This document shows, piece by piece, positions 22,605 through 33,303 of a stretch of 64,000 nucleotides of DNA. Source of the DNA: Posidonia oceanica (Eukaryota > Streptophyta > Magnoliopsida > Alismatales > Posidoniaceae); the NCBI GenBank assembly GCA_037176725.1, contig JAZBRS010000020.1:85010001-85074000 (forward strand), in the 5' to 3' direction. The notes below the pieces were generated by a model. The model saw only the letters and a program-made list of their open reading frames with translations. It was not told where the DNA came from and did no database searches. Position numbers and translations under genes: made by a program. Each line of letters opens with the position of its first letter. The first letter of the stretch is position 1.

Positions 22605-23763
22605 AAGGATGGCTGCAAGATACTTCAGGAGAGTCGGAGTTCTTTTCAAGAGATCTTTCAGCGGAATAGAGCTTCATTGCATCACTTATGAGGAAGTCGG
22701 AGTCATCCTCAGTGAGATGCACGAAGGAATATGTGGAGGACACATCAGCTCTCAATTCATGGCCAAGATGATACTGCGTAGAGGCTATTACTGGCCCACA
22801 ATGGAGGCGGATTGTGTAGATAAAGTGAGGAGGTGCAGGCAGTGCTAGATCCACATAGAAAGGATACACGCACCGACATCAGAACTAAATCCAACTCAAG
22901 CAGCGTGGCCCTTCTCCATGTGGGCATTCGATGTCGTAGGACCCTTCGACACCGAAAAGCAAAACAAGTTCATACTCACTGCTACCGAATACTTCACCAA
23001 ATGGGTCGAAGCAAAAGTGTTCATTGAAATCAAAGCTCCAAGCCTATGCAAGTTTGTGCGGAAGAACATTCTCTCAAGGTTCGGGATCCTGAAGAAGCTA
23101 GTAGCGGATAATGGTGCAATCTTCGTGTCACAGGACTTCAAGAAGTTCTGTAAGAAGTTCAATATCGAGCTGCATCATTCATCGCCATATTACCCCCAAG
23201 GTAATGGACAAGCTGAAGCTACTAATAAAGCGTTAATCTGAATCCTTAAGAAAACGGTAGAAGGTGCCAAGGGGCCTGATTGAACAGATAAACTAATTGA
23301 TACTTTATGGGCTTACTGAACCTCCATACATACGCCTACGGGCCAAACCCCGTTCTAGCTCACTTATGGTGTGGAGACAATAGTCCCATTTGAAATCATG
23401 GTCCCCTCATCCAAAATCCAACTTGACGATGAGATAACTGCCGAGGATAAGAGGCAGTTGTTAAGTTTACAGTTAGATTTACTAGATGAGAAACGGTTGC
23501 AAACAGCTGAGCATGCACACCTCTACCAAGAGCGACTTGCAAGAGCTTATAAAAAGAAAGTAATTGAACGTAAATTCAATGTTGGTGAATGGGTGCTTAA
23601 AGAAATCCTTCCACGCAAACATGGGAAATTGAGACTGAACTGGGAAGGACCATACTTGGTGATTGAGGCATATCCGGGCAATGCCTATTGTTTGGCCAGA
23701 GAGGATAGCACTAGGCTTGAATATCCCTGGAATGCACTACATCTTAAAAGGTACTACCCTTGA
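22605..23763 (+). pseudogene. Tat element B: integrase
   Basis: Zinc-binding region (MHEGICGGH...CVDKVRRCRQC), catalytic core with FDVVGPF, VADNGAIF and GQAEATNKAL, and a C-terminal GPY-type module (NWEGPYLVIEAYPGNAYCL) ending LKRYYP. Five in-frame stops (TAG 22846, TGA 23239, TGA 23281, TGA 23317, TAG 23356) are all in one frame with no indel. Four fit CAG to TAG or CGA to TGA; the one at 23281 fits TGG to TGA. Confidence 0.92.
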
Positions 23764-25042
23764 CAAGCACATGAGACACTAGGTTGCTCGTACTTACAGG
23801 CCTACTCTTTTCTGAAGCCTAGGAACCATGCCTTAACCTCACCTCACGGACACCTTGTGGGAAAAGGGGGAAACAGTCCAACGCCGAGATAGAGGCAAAG
23901 CATAAGGTGCTCCCTCCTAGTTCATGAATAACAAGTCCCCACACTTCCCTTGAGTCGGACATACCATCCTAGCATAATTTGTGATGGGTAGGAGTCCAAA
24001 GCCAAACTTAGAAGCACAAAAGAGGGGAGTGTACCAGATAATAGAGTGTTTCGGTCCATAGATGAATATCTGTTGGCCGAACACTCAAATGGGAGAGAGA
24101 TCACTGACGCTTGCCAAAATATCAAAGAAAAGAAAGAAAAGAGAAGAAAAGAAGGCAACAAAGAAGCTGTCCATATACAACAAAAGAAAGAGAGAAGAAA
24201 AGAAGGCAGCAAAGAAGCTGTCCAAAAGGAAAGAAGGCAGTAAAAAAAAAAAAAACTATCCAAGAGTCAGAACTGAAAAATAGGGGAATTACCAAGCACG
24301 GTAGGACTTGACCTTGAACTAGTGCGGGTATAGGCTCCAGGTCTTTAATTGAAATCTCAGGATAAGACATTGACTCTCTTTCCCCACACCCCGCACTACA
24401 CACTTAGAGGCAAGGGTCAGGAACCTAGGGCTAGGGACAGTTAGGTACCAAAATAGATCTGAAGCACCTCTTGGCTCTAGGGTGTATAAGGGATCCAATT
24501 ATTAAGGTTTCCACCTACGAGGTCCTATGTTTCCTAGCTCCATGAAGAATTCTTTCTCTCCCAAAAATCCAAAAAAAAAAATCAGAAAACCCAAAGTCCA
24601 AAAAGTTAGAAAATCCAAAATCCAAAAAAATCAGAAAATCCAAAAAAAAAAAAAACAGAAAACCCAAAATCAAAAAAAAAAAGAAATCAAAGAAAATAGA
24701 AAATAGGGTAAAATTTACCCAACCAACATCACCTCATGAAACCGATAACAAGTTGGCCTATGATGCAAAAATCTAGTAAATTTTACGACTCCGCATCGTA
24801 CTTGACCCCTCTTATTCAGGACGGTCACTTGGTATTCGCCTACGAGCCGATATTGGGATCTCAAGAAGAGACTGCCCCTCGTCAGGCATACCATCTTTAG
24901 ACAACATAGCTGAAGCCAAGACTTGTTATCCAAAACCTAAGTTTTTGTTCCATGTAGGTCATTTTGGTTTCATTATATTCATATGAGACTAGGGGCAATA
25001 GCAACCCTAGATGGATTAACAAGTTTGTTAAGACTTTGCAGG
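23764..25042 (+). other. Non-coding region of element B downstream of pol
   Basis: No gene. Contains purine-rich repeats 'aagaaaagaaggca' (24110-24245, about three copies of a 50-bp unit) and an A-rich tract of 'aatccaaaa' and 'cagaaaaccc' repeats (24545-24710). This corresponds to the space between pol and the antisense PMD genes of a Tat element. LTR S1 is inserted at its right end. Confidence 0.6.
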
Positions 25043-25119
25043 TGTAGACACTCCGATTTTGTAGTCCTTCGTCGGCGATTTTCTCCCAGGAATGTGCTTG
25101 GTTATGGTGGCCCCCACCT

Positions 25120-25245
25120 ATTCACCAATCCCAAAACCAAGCCTAGACCTAAGCCTTGTCCTAAACCAAGCCTAAACCTAAGCCTTGTCCAAAATCTAGC
25201 CTAGACCTAAGCCTTGTCCTAAACCAAGCCTAAACCCAAGTCCAA
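25120..25245 (+). repeat. CCTAAGCC-type tandem repeat near start of S1
   Basis: Two to three copies of a unit of about 54 bp built from 'aagcctagacctaagccttgtcctaaacc'. A diverged form lies at the same place in S3 (34985-35110). It is not the telomere repeat. Confidence 0.7.
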
Positions 25246-25296
25246 TAAAAAATCCAACCAAAAACACCCAAAATATCCAAAAATACTCTCTAGGTC

Positions 25297-25432
25297 GTTG
25301 GACGCTGGACATACCTGCATCTTATGTAAGACGCAAGGAAACCCAACGTCTAACACCTCTTAGCTCTTTGGGGTGTTGGACGCTACCTGAGGCAGCGTCC
25401 TACATTGGACCCAGCTCAGATATGCGTCCAAT
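25297..25432. promoter_or_regulatory. Two dyad modules at the 5' end of S1
   Basis: Module 1: GTTGGACGC 25297, dyad GCATCTTATGTAAGACGC 25317-25334, ACGTCTAAC 25346. Module 2: GTTGGACGC 25374, dyad GCGTCCTACATTGGACCC 25395-25412, GCGTCCAAT 25424. Gaps are 11-12 bp. S3 has two modules at the same place (35152-35267). Confidence 0.75.
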
Positions 25433-26000
25433 ACACCGGGACTAACAGAGAATGGTTTTGGATTCCAATCGACTCCCAGAGTGCAAATACCATTGTACAC
25501 TCCATTCATAACCTTATCCCAGCCATGTCCAAGACCCCTCATTTCCAATTCCCACGTTACAAGCCATGCAAACTGAATAAAACCATTTTTTGCTTCTTCA
25601 TTGTGAGGCAGGCACCCACTAACTGAGAGAATTTTCCGAGAGCAAACGAACGCATTGCCATCTGAACTCTCACACCTTTGGCCACCTCGAGCCTTCCCAA
25701 AGCTTTGCCGAACAACCCCAGCCACCACAGTAGCCGTCTGAGCCATTGCAAGCCAGAGAAAGTCGTCGGCGAAGGGAAGCTACACCAACCATCAAAACAG
25801 GTTGGTATCCTTCCTCTTTAGCTTAGGGTGTTGATTCCTATATTGTATATGTTCATTTCGATGCATGTTATCTGAGTTTTCTTGCATATAGTCACTGTTT
25901 TATCACTTTGCTTCAACTCCGGCGATGGGTTCACCTGCACTAGGCCGGCGGCCCATGAGTGTGCGGTGACCCATCCCTGAGTATGAGTTTTTCCACGTTG

Positions 26001-26005
26001 CATGG
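26001..26005. repeat. Target site duplication, left, of S2
   Basis: CATGG, identical to 31248-31252. The LTR S1 sequence on both sides continues across the insertion. Confidence 0.9.
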
Positions 26006-26172
26006 TGTAGTAATCCTGGTGTTCAGATCGTCCATGCGCATTGCCAAAGCTTGCGTGCACCGATTAGAATCAGGCTCACTATTATCGGCTATGTCCGAGA
26101 AGGAAGACTTAACTCGAAAACATTTAAAAAAAAAGGGAAAAAGGGAAGAAAAGAAGAAGGTAAGACAAAATC

Positions 26173-26430
26173 GGAGTCGCCACCAAGTCTATTAGATCAG
26201 GAGACAAGGAAAATCAGGGAAATGCTTGAATAATCACGCAAAACCAAGCAAAAGATGCAATGCAAGGCAATGCAAAAGAAATGAGATGCAAATGAATGCA
26301 AATGATGTGACTCGTGCCTAGGATAAGGGCAATATGGTCATTGCGGGCCAAGAGAGAGGGCAAGGACTCCTGTTACGTGCGGGGAAGGTGTTAGGCACCC
26401 CCGACACGCCCGAGAATCGGTCTTTCTAGG
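26173..26430 (-). promoter_or_regulatory. Conserved LTR block with TGGCGACTCC, in S2
   Basis: Minus strand: 'gggggtgcctaacaccttcc' (26410-26380 region), 'aggagtccttgccc', 'tggcccgcaatgacc', then TAGACTTGGTGGCGACTCC at about 26190-26173. The same block occurs in S1, S3, LTR E and LTR D although most of their remaining sequence differs. Role unknown. Confidence 0.75.
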
Positions 26431-26699
26431 CTTACGCTCGCATACGCAGGGAAATGCAGATTTGAATGCCTAAGTGCCATCAATGCCTAATTAAATGCTC
26501 ATAGGTGTGCTCTAAGTGATGAAAATGCGTGCAAGGAAGTAAACGTGCAGTCTAAGCGCTCAGCAATGCTGTCTGTGTTCCAAATCGGGCAAAACCTGGC
26601 TCGTGAGAACTCTAGGCAGTAAGCATCACTGCCCTAATGCAAATGCAGGCGATAAAACAAAACAACGGTGAAAACAGGCAATGCGGGCGACATGCGAGA

Positions 26700-27420
26700 G
26701 GCAATAACGTAAAACGCGCAAAACGGTGCGAGAAGCGAAGTTGACACACAAAACGATGCAAGAACGAAGCGAGAACGTAAAACGGTGGGAGAAACACAGC
26801 AAGAACATAAAACAGTGTGAAAAACAAACTCGGCATGCAGAACGGTGCAAGAAACAAGCGAGACACGCAAAACGGCGCAAGAAACAAGCGAGGCACGCAA
26901 AACGGTGCAAGAAACAAAGTCGACACGCAAAACGATGCGAGAAACAAAGCGAGCATGCAAAACGGTGCAAGAAACAAAGCAAGAATGTAAAACAGTGCGA
27001 GAAATAAAGTCGGCATGCAAAATGGTGCAAGAAACAAAGCGAGAATGTAAAACAGTGCGAGAAACGAAGTCGGCATGCAAAATGGTGCAAGAAACCAAGT
27101 CGGCACGCAAAACGATGCAAGAAACAAAGCGAGAATGTAAAACAGTGCGGGAAACAAAGTCGGCACACAAAACGATGTGAGAGACAAAGTCGGGCACGCA
27201 AAACAGTGCAAGAAACAAAGCTGGCACCCAAAACAATGCGAGAAACAAAGCTAGCATGCAAAACGATGCGAGAAACAAAGCTGGCATGCAAAACGGTGCG
27301 AGGAACAAAGCTGGCACGCAAAACGGTGCGAGAAACAAAGTCGGCACGCAAAACGGTGCGAGAAACAAAGTCGGGCACGCAAAACGGTGCAAGAAACAAA
27401 GTCGCAAAGGGCGTGTAAAA
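26700..27420 (+). repeat. 30-bp tandem array in S2 (about 24 units)
   Basis: Unit is AAAACGGTGCGAGAAACAAA then GTCGGCACGC. Thirty is divisible by three and the unit lacks stops in most frames, so both strands show long open frames encoding decapeptide repeats (for example CVPTLFLAPF on the minus strand). I regard these as non-coding. A related array lies at 59455-60560 in LTR D. Confidence 0.9.
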
Positions 27421-27449
27421 GCCATGCAATGCAAATGATATGCGAAAGA

Positions 27450-29500
27450 TGCTGCCGAGGTTCAAGAGGACTTACCTTATAAATCTGAAGCCTGATCTGA
27501 AATCTGATTGGTCCATGCTGAAGAGCGCTCTGCCGGGGTCGCTCTGGTAGCTTAGTTGAGAAGATCCCACGGCCGGATCTGAAGATATCTAGACTTCAAG
27601 GCAGGAGGTCAGAACAGGGGAGAAGATAGGATCTAAGTGTAAAAGGGGCCTAAGGGTGTGCAAAACAGGTCCTCCCATATTCAGGGGAGCTAGACATACT
27701 TAAGTGTGTGAAAAGAGTGCTAAATGCGATGATGCATGAGTGCAATGCATGCAAAAATGCGGAAAAGGACCTAAGAGTAATAAACTAAGTTGCAGGACTT
27801 AAATTAAAAGAAAGTTAAAAAGAATGAACTGCAACTGGACTGATGTGTAAATAAGCAAAACTATAGATATTTAATGCAATTTCACAAGGTTTTAATGCGG
27901 ATTTAAATAAATCTTAAACTGGCAGGACCGGAAGGCAAATAAGACTAAAAGCAAGGTAAATATGCAATTTTTGGTAAAATATCTATGCTAAATTAAAATA
28001 AATGAACATTAGAGGGAGGTGAAAAGAAACCACTGTAGCACCGGCAGACCAGGGCTTGGAGGAGGCGTAGGAGGCTCGCTCGAGCAGCGCTGGCATGCTG
28101 GGAGTCTTCGCTGGAGCAGTACGGAGGCCGGAGACGCATCGTCGGGCTATGACGAGGCCTGCATCTGGCTGAAGAAGCCGGCGGAGGACTGCAGAGGGTG
28201 TCGGAGCAGACCGGCGGATTGGGGCGACGCTGGAGGATTCTGGAAGCGGGGCTAGACTCCTGGTGGTCGTGCGGAGCTTAGGCGACCGTTGGAGCATCGT
28301 TCTGCAGACCAGAGCGGTGGGGCGAGCTCTGAGCAGCGGCGCTGACCTCGGGCGGAAGGGAGCTAAATCCTATTCTAAAGGGCTGGGGAGCAAGAAGGGA
28401 GGAAATCTAGGCTAATGGAGGAGAAGGATACCTGTTGCACCGCCCGAAACGGTCCCCCGACGTAGGTTTGTTCTGCAGGGGTCAGCGAGGACGGTCTGAG
28501 TGCTGGAGGTGCCTCCGATGGCTCGTGAGGGTTGGAAACTGCTCCTGGTGTCGCTCCGGTGCTCGTTGGATGCTCGGACGGGAGTTCTGCAGACCAGCGG
28601 GAGAGATGGCTGTTTTGGGTTCAGCAAGAACCGCCGGAGGTGAGGGGCGGTTTGTGTCACTCCTCGGGCCGCACGGAAGGTTCTGGTGGGTAGCTGGATG
28701 CTGGGTGAAGGTTTCTGGAGGCTAAGATAGGGTCGTGGAGGTCTATGGAGGAAGTTTGCAGGTGAAGGGATTTTTGATCAGAAAAGCGGGCAACTGTTTA
28801 TGGTGGAGGAAGCGGTTTGTGGTGAGCTGCTAGAGTGGGGCTTTGGGTGCTGGAGGGGTGATGTTCTGGTGAGTAGTTGGGAGGATTTTGGAGAAGTTTG
28901 GTGGTCTGAGGTGTCGGGAATTTTCGAAGGAAGTGAAGTTGGGTTCTGTAAGGACTTTTGGGTGTTTCTGGGTGGTTTCTGGATTAGTTTTTTGCTATGG
29001 AAGGGTGGAGTGTAATCCTGGAAGTTCGGTGAGATTGGGGGAGGAATTCTGGGAGGTTTCGGAGGTGTTTGATGCTCTGGTTTGCAGTGGGTTGAAGGAG
29101 AGGAAAAATGTGGTTTTTTTGGCAGAGATAGAGGGCGAAATCTTGGGTTCTCCGACAAGGGATTGCACAAGGAAGAGGAGGGCGTTCTGGGTGCTTGAGG
29201 GTGATCTTCTCTGGTATCTGTCATTGGAGGTTCTATTGGGTTTTGTTTGCAGGTTCTGGGTGCAATTGAGTGCCAAGGAGAGGTGGTGGCAGGAGGTTTT
29301 GCAGGTGCACGGCCGAGGAGGGTGGCGCACACTGGTCTAGCCTGATGCAGAGGGCATGCGGGCGTGCAAAGACAGCAGGTGTGAGGACGGTGATGTGTCG
29401 ACTGCAGGTGAAGGTGGTGTAAGAAGAAAAAAAGAAAAAACCAGAGAGGAAGGAAGTAGGAGAGGAAGAAGGAGGGAGGAGGAAGAGAACTACTGTGGGC
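27450..29500 (-). other. GC-rich middle of S2
   Basis: No convincing gene. 27470-27640 ('gaagcctgatctgaaatctg', 'ccatgctgaagagcgctc', 'gacttcaaggcag') is closely related to 61325-61490 in LTR D. 28019-29500 is G-rich with scattered long frames but no recognisable protein motif. Confidence 0.6.
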
Positions 29501-29639
29501 CAGGCCTGGCACGCGCGGGATTTAAAAAAAAAGAAAAAAGAAGGAGAGGAAGGGGTTGGTCGGCTGGACCAGAGGAGAAAGAAGAAATAAAAGGAAGGAG
29601 GAAAGGAGGAAAGGAAAAAAGAGGAAGAAGAAGATGGAG

Positions 29640-31000
29640 AAAATTAGAATTAAAATAAAAATAAAGATAAAAATGGAATGAGAAAGATTTAAAAATGTTC
29701 TTAAAGAAGTTGTTTTTAAGTTAGGATTTTTAATTAAGTTTTTAAAGATTGTTTTTTAAATTAATTGAGGTTAGAAAGAGTTTTAGTTTTGATTTAAGTT
29801 TTTAGGAATTAAGTTTTCTTTAAATTGTATTTGATTTGGTTTAAATGTTTGTTACATTTTTTAATTATTTTTTAATTAAGTTTTCCTTGTTAAGTTTTTC
29901 TTGTTATGTTGGGATTTAGGCTTTTTTTTTTATGGATTGTTTTTTAATTAGTTAGGAGGAGTTTTAGTCTCTTAGTTTTTAGGATTTTTCCCTAAGTCTT
30001 TTATAAATTGCTTTTTGATTTTGTTTGTTAAATTCTTTTAATATTTTTTAGTTAAGTTTCTCTTGTTAAGCTTTTTCTTTTTTTCCTTTTTTAATTAAAT
30101 TTTTTTAGGCTTGCATTAGATTTTAATTGTTTCTTTTAGATTTGTTAAGTGTTTTTTTTAATTAATTACTTGTCTTAATGTTTTTAATTGTTTTCTTCTT
30201 TTTAGGATTTGTTTCTGATTATTTTTAATAGGGTTTTTTTTTACTTTTGGTTTGTTTTGATTATATTTTGGTTTTCCACTTGATTTTATATCATTTCCTT
30301 TTGTTTGTTTTGTATTTTTTAGATTACATTCATGGTTTCCTTTTTTAGTTGGATTTAGTTAGGCTTTTGTTTTTAATTGTTTTTGTAGGTTTTTAATTAC
30401 TTCTTTTTAGGATTTTGATTTGTTTTTCTTTGTTTTAGATGTTTTGAAGGTTTTTTAAAGGTTTTTTAAGGATTTAGTGGAAGAAAAGAAAAGAAAGGGA
30501 AAAGGAAAAAGAAAAGGAGGAAGTGGTGAAGGAAAGAAGAAAGGGAGGAGTGGAAGAAAAATAAATAATATAAAATCAAGGGATAAGCTAAAAATAAAAT
30601 AAAAATGCAAATAAAATACAGAAGAGAGAGGTGCACAAGGTGGGCCCACAGCTAGGCAAGAAAAGGAGGGAGAAGGGAGTGAAAAGGAGGAGAATAAGGA
30701 GGAGAGAGAGAGGAGAGAGAAAAGGATAATTTAGGAGAGAGAAAAGGATAATTTGGATAAATGAAGGGGTTAGAGGCTTAGGAAAGAGGTGAAATTTGGT
30801 GGGTGTGTGGCCTATGGTGTCTAGTGTTGGACCAAGGGTTTGGATTTGGATTTTGGTAGGTTTTTCAAGGGGTTTTGAGGTGTAGAAAATGGGTAGTTTT
30901 GCCTAAGTTTTCTAGGGTTTTTGGGAGTGGTTTTGGTTTGAAATTTTAAGGGCCTTTTGGTGGGTTTGCTACGTTGGGAAGGGTGAGTTTTCCTATGGTT
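29640..31000 (-). repeat. Low-complexity T/A-rich tract of S2
   Basis: The plus strand is dominated by T runs and 'ttaatt', 'tttttagg' words (29690-30480), then purine-rich 'aagaaaagaaaggg' (30480-30760). On the minus strand this is the 5' part (U3) of the LTR. No gene seen. Confidence 0.7.
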
Positions 31001-31247
31001 TTTGGGTAGTTTTTGGGTACGGGAGATGGGTGTGATCCTAGGTTGAGTTTGGGCTTGTTTTGAGGGGAAAGAGGAAGAGAATGGTGTGGGTTTGGGCCTA
31101 GATTTGGATGGTTTTAGGTTAAGGTTTTGGATGGTTTTAGGCTAAAGTTTTGGATGGTTTTAGGTTGAAAGGGGGGGTGTGATTTTAGGTTTTTCCGAGC
31201 CGCCTGAGAGATCCATTAATTCAGCCTGTCAAAATGGGGTGTCAACA

Positions 31248-31252
31248 CATGG
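31248..31252. repeat. Target site duplication, right, of S2
   Basis: CATGG, identical to 26001-26005. Confidence 0.9.
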
Positions 31253-31666
31253 CCAAGCCTCGACCTCCCTCCAACCCTCTGATGCGCCCCCAGAGCGAGA
31301 CTTGGGCTAACAGCCTCTCCCATGGCCGGTCAACCTGAGTTCGCCGGCGTAGTCCCATGGAGGATGGGGAGGAGCAGCCACTGGTCAGTTTTCCATTCCA
31401 TTTGCATCCTTGATATCCTCCTGATTTCCCCGAGCCTCCACCATAAGCTCAAGCCACGCACCATGGGTTCTCGGCCCTCTAATGGTCGGAAAACCCATAG
31501 GATTCCGGCGAGAGGCAAGTGGAGGTGGGTGGAGCAATCCATTCCATCATTTTCCATCATTGTTGCATGCTTATGTTGGTGGTTGCATGCTCTTGCTTAA
31601 TCAGTAGCTATTTACGAGATTTGAATCGATTTGGATGTCTAATTATGCCATGAGATTAGCTGAGTT

Positions 31667-32430
31667 GTAGGAAGCTAACTCTGGTGCGTCCTACATAGGA
31701 CACAGCCAGAGCTTGCGTCCTACATCACTGAGCAGTTTTACAAGTTTTTTAGTTTCAAAAATATCTTGATTATTTTTTATGTTTGATTCATGCTTGCCTG
31801 CAAAGATTTAATTTATTCTTATCATATTTCTTCCTTGTAGAACATTTTTAACATCTTAAAATAATTTTTCTCAACTCAAATCTCTGTCAGTGCCTAGGAC
31901 ACTATTGTATGTTGCGTCCTACATAGGACGTAGACATAGATTGCGTCCTACATCATTGAGCAATTTTACATGTTTTCCTTCATAGAAATGTTATGATTAT
32001 TTCTCAATGTTCCATCCATGTCATGTACAGTCCATTTTGATTTATCCCTATCATGATTCTATTATAAAAGCATCTGATTTGAAAATATGCATTTTTCTTT
32101 AAGTTTTATCCTGGAAACTGATTTTGGGGTGTAGGACGTCCTACTGATCTGCGTCTTACATGGGACGCTGGATACAGTAGCGTCCTACAACTCTGTCTAG
32201 ATTTACAAAATTTCTTCAATTCCTTTAATGAGTTTTTTGTCAATATCTGAGGTTTGATGTTTGATGTCAGAGTATGTTTGATCTTATTACTCATCATATT
32301 TGTTTCATGGGATTATTTGATAAGAATTTAAATTACCTGCCTTGCTCTTGCTTGAGCATCTGTATTTTTTGTGTTCGACGCAGTAGTATATTGCGTCTTA
32401 CATCGGACGCTGGAATTTGCAACGTCCAAC
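31667..32430. promoter_or_regulatory. Four dyad modules spaced about 235 bp, S1
   Basis: Dyads start at 31686 (GCGTCCTACATAGGACAC), 31914 (GCGTCCTACATAGGACGT), 32151 (GCGTCTTACATGGGACGC) and 32393 (GCGTCTTACATCGGACGC), spaced 228, 237 and 242 bp. Each has outer half-sites about 10-12 bp away, for example GTAGGACGT 32131 and GCGTCCTAC 32180. This is a tandem repeat of about 235 bp whose conserved part is the module. Confidence 0.8.
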
Positions 32431-32670
32431 ACTTTCAGTAAACTGAATTGCATTTTGCAATTTTACAACATTGGTTTTGGGTCTGTTTGCCTTGATTTTA
32501 ATCATCCAACATGATTTGCATGTCTACAATGTTTTGACGCATTTAACTTTCATTTTTGGCATATTTCAAAGATATTTAACATATTTTCAAAAGGCATATA
32601 GCATATTTCATTTGGCATGGCATATCGCTTTTGGGCGTATAGCAAATGTCATCATTGCCTACATTAGCCC

Positions 32671-32854
32671 AGAAAGACCGACTCTCTCGGGCGCATGGGG
32701 GTGCCTAACACCTTCTCCATGCGTAACAGGAGTCCTTGCCCGATCTCTGGCCTGCAATGACCTTGTGTCATATCCTTTACGTTTCTTATGATTTTACATG
32801 TTTCCCGATTTTCGTTATCTTTCCGGATTCTCAAATAGACTAGGTGGCGACTCC
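32671..32854 (+). promoter_or_regulatory. Conserved LTR block with TGGCGACTCC, in S1
   Basis: 'gggggtgcctaacacctt', 'cgtaacaggagtccttgccc', 'ctctggcctgcaatgacctt', then TAGGTGGCGACTCC at 32841-32854. See S2 for the shared pattern. Confidence 0.75.
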
Positions 32855-32960
32855 AAGTTTTTGTTTTCTTTTCTTCAGCCTTCGCCCAGTTTTTACTTCT
32901 TTTTTGCCATGACCAACAAATTTGGTTCATCGAGCCGTTCGATCGCATGGTTACAGTAGG

Positions 32961-33303
32961 AATCATTCACAGGTGTTGAACAGGTGTCATCCAGTGTTCT
33001 ATGTTGGACAATCCAAGTTCAGCGTTCAATAAAGAAAATTGTCGACAATGTTAACCGCTTTAAATCTAGCGTTCAACGTTGAACGGCCCATCTCAGGCGT
33101 TCTACGTTTTATCAGTGACTTAAATCACTGAATCCTGCCCAAAGCCCTGAACCAATGCAAAAATCACCAAGGAGTATTTCTTGACCCTTCACAGTCCAAA
33201 ATAAACGAAGGCACACCTATAAAAATTGGAAAAATATTCATTCATTACCCAAGTGCCTATCACAAGAACAAAGGAGATAAAATAAAATACAAGGAAAAAT
33301 TGC
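32961..33303. other. Spacer of element B with AACGTT words
   Basis: Holds GTTCTATGTTGGAC, CAGCGTTCAAT and the palindromic GCGTTCAACGTTGAACGG (33063-33080). Colinear with 1-165 further right. No gene. Confidence 0.55.

Larger units (their letters stand above)
26006..31247 (-). repeat. Solo LTR S2, 5242 bp, minus strand
   Basis: On the minus strand it starts TGTTGACACCCCATTTTGAC at 31247 and ends GGATTACTACA at 26006. It is flanked by an exact 5-bp duplication CATGG. No primer site, pol or second LTR is present, so it is a solo LTR left by recombination. Order on the minus strand: A-rich U3 (31000-29640), GC-rich tract (29500-28000), 30-bp array (27420-26700), conserved block (26430-26338), TGGCGACTCC motif (26182-26173). 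LTRs this long are known in the Ogre/Tat group. LTR D at 58839-64000 is the same type. Confidence 0.9.
25043..32955 (+). repeat. Solo LTR S1 (2.67 kb, split by S2)
   Basis: Starts TGTAGACACTCCG and ends GCATGGTTACA. Candidate 5-bp duplications are GCAGG (25038-25042) and GTAGG (32956-32960), differing by one C to T. No purine tract precedes it, which argues against a 3' LTR of element B. Homologous in order and content to S3: 52-bp CCTAAGCC-type repeats, six dyad modules, a central 'gcatgctcttgctta' region, a conserved block (32671-32770) and TGGCGACTCC (32845-32854). It is interrupted by S2 at 26006-31247. Confidence 0.75.

Noticed and set aside
25043..25060. Start of the 3' LTR of element B
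   Set aside because: No purine tract precedes it and near-identical 5-bp duplications flank 25043-32955, so a solo LTR is preferred, though not proven.
26612..27465. 199-279 codon minus-strand frames
   Set aside because: Same cause as above, the 30-bp array of S2.
28019..29660. Host gene in the GC-rich part of S2
   Set aside because: Both boundaries of S2 with exact duplications lie outside it, and the frames show no recognisable protein family.
32845..32854. TGGCGACTCC as primer binding site directly after an LTR end
   Set aside because: In S3, whose ends are fixed by exact duplications, the same motif lies about 150 bp inside the LTR.
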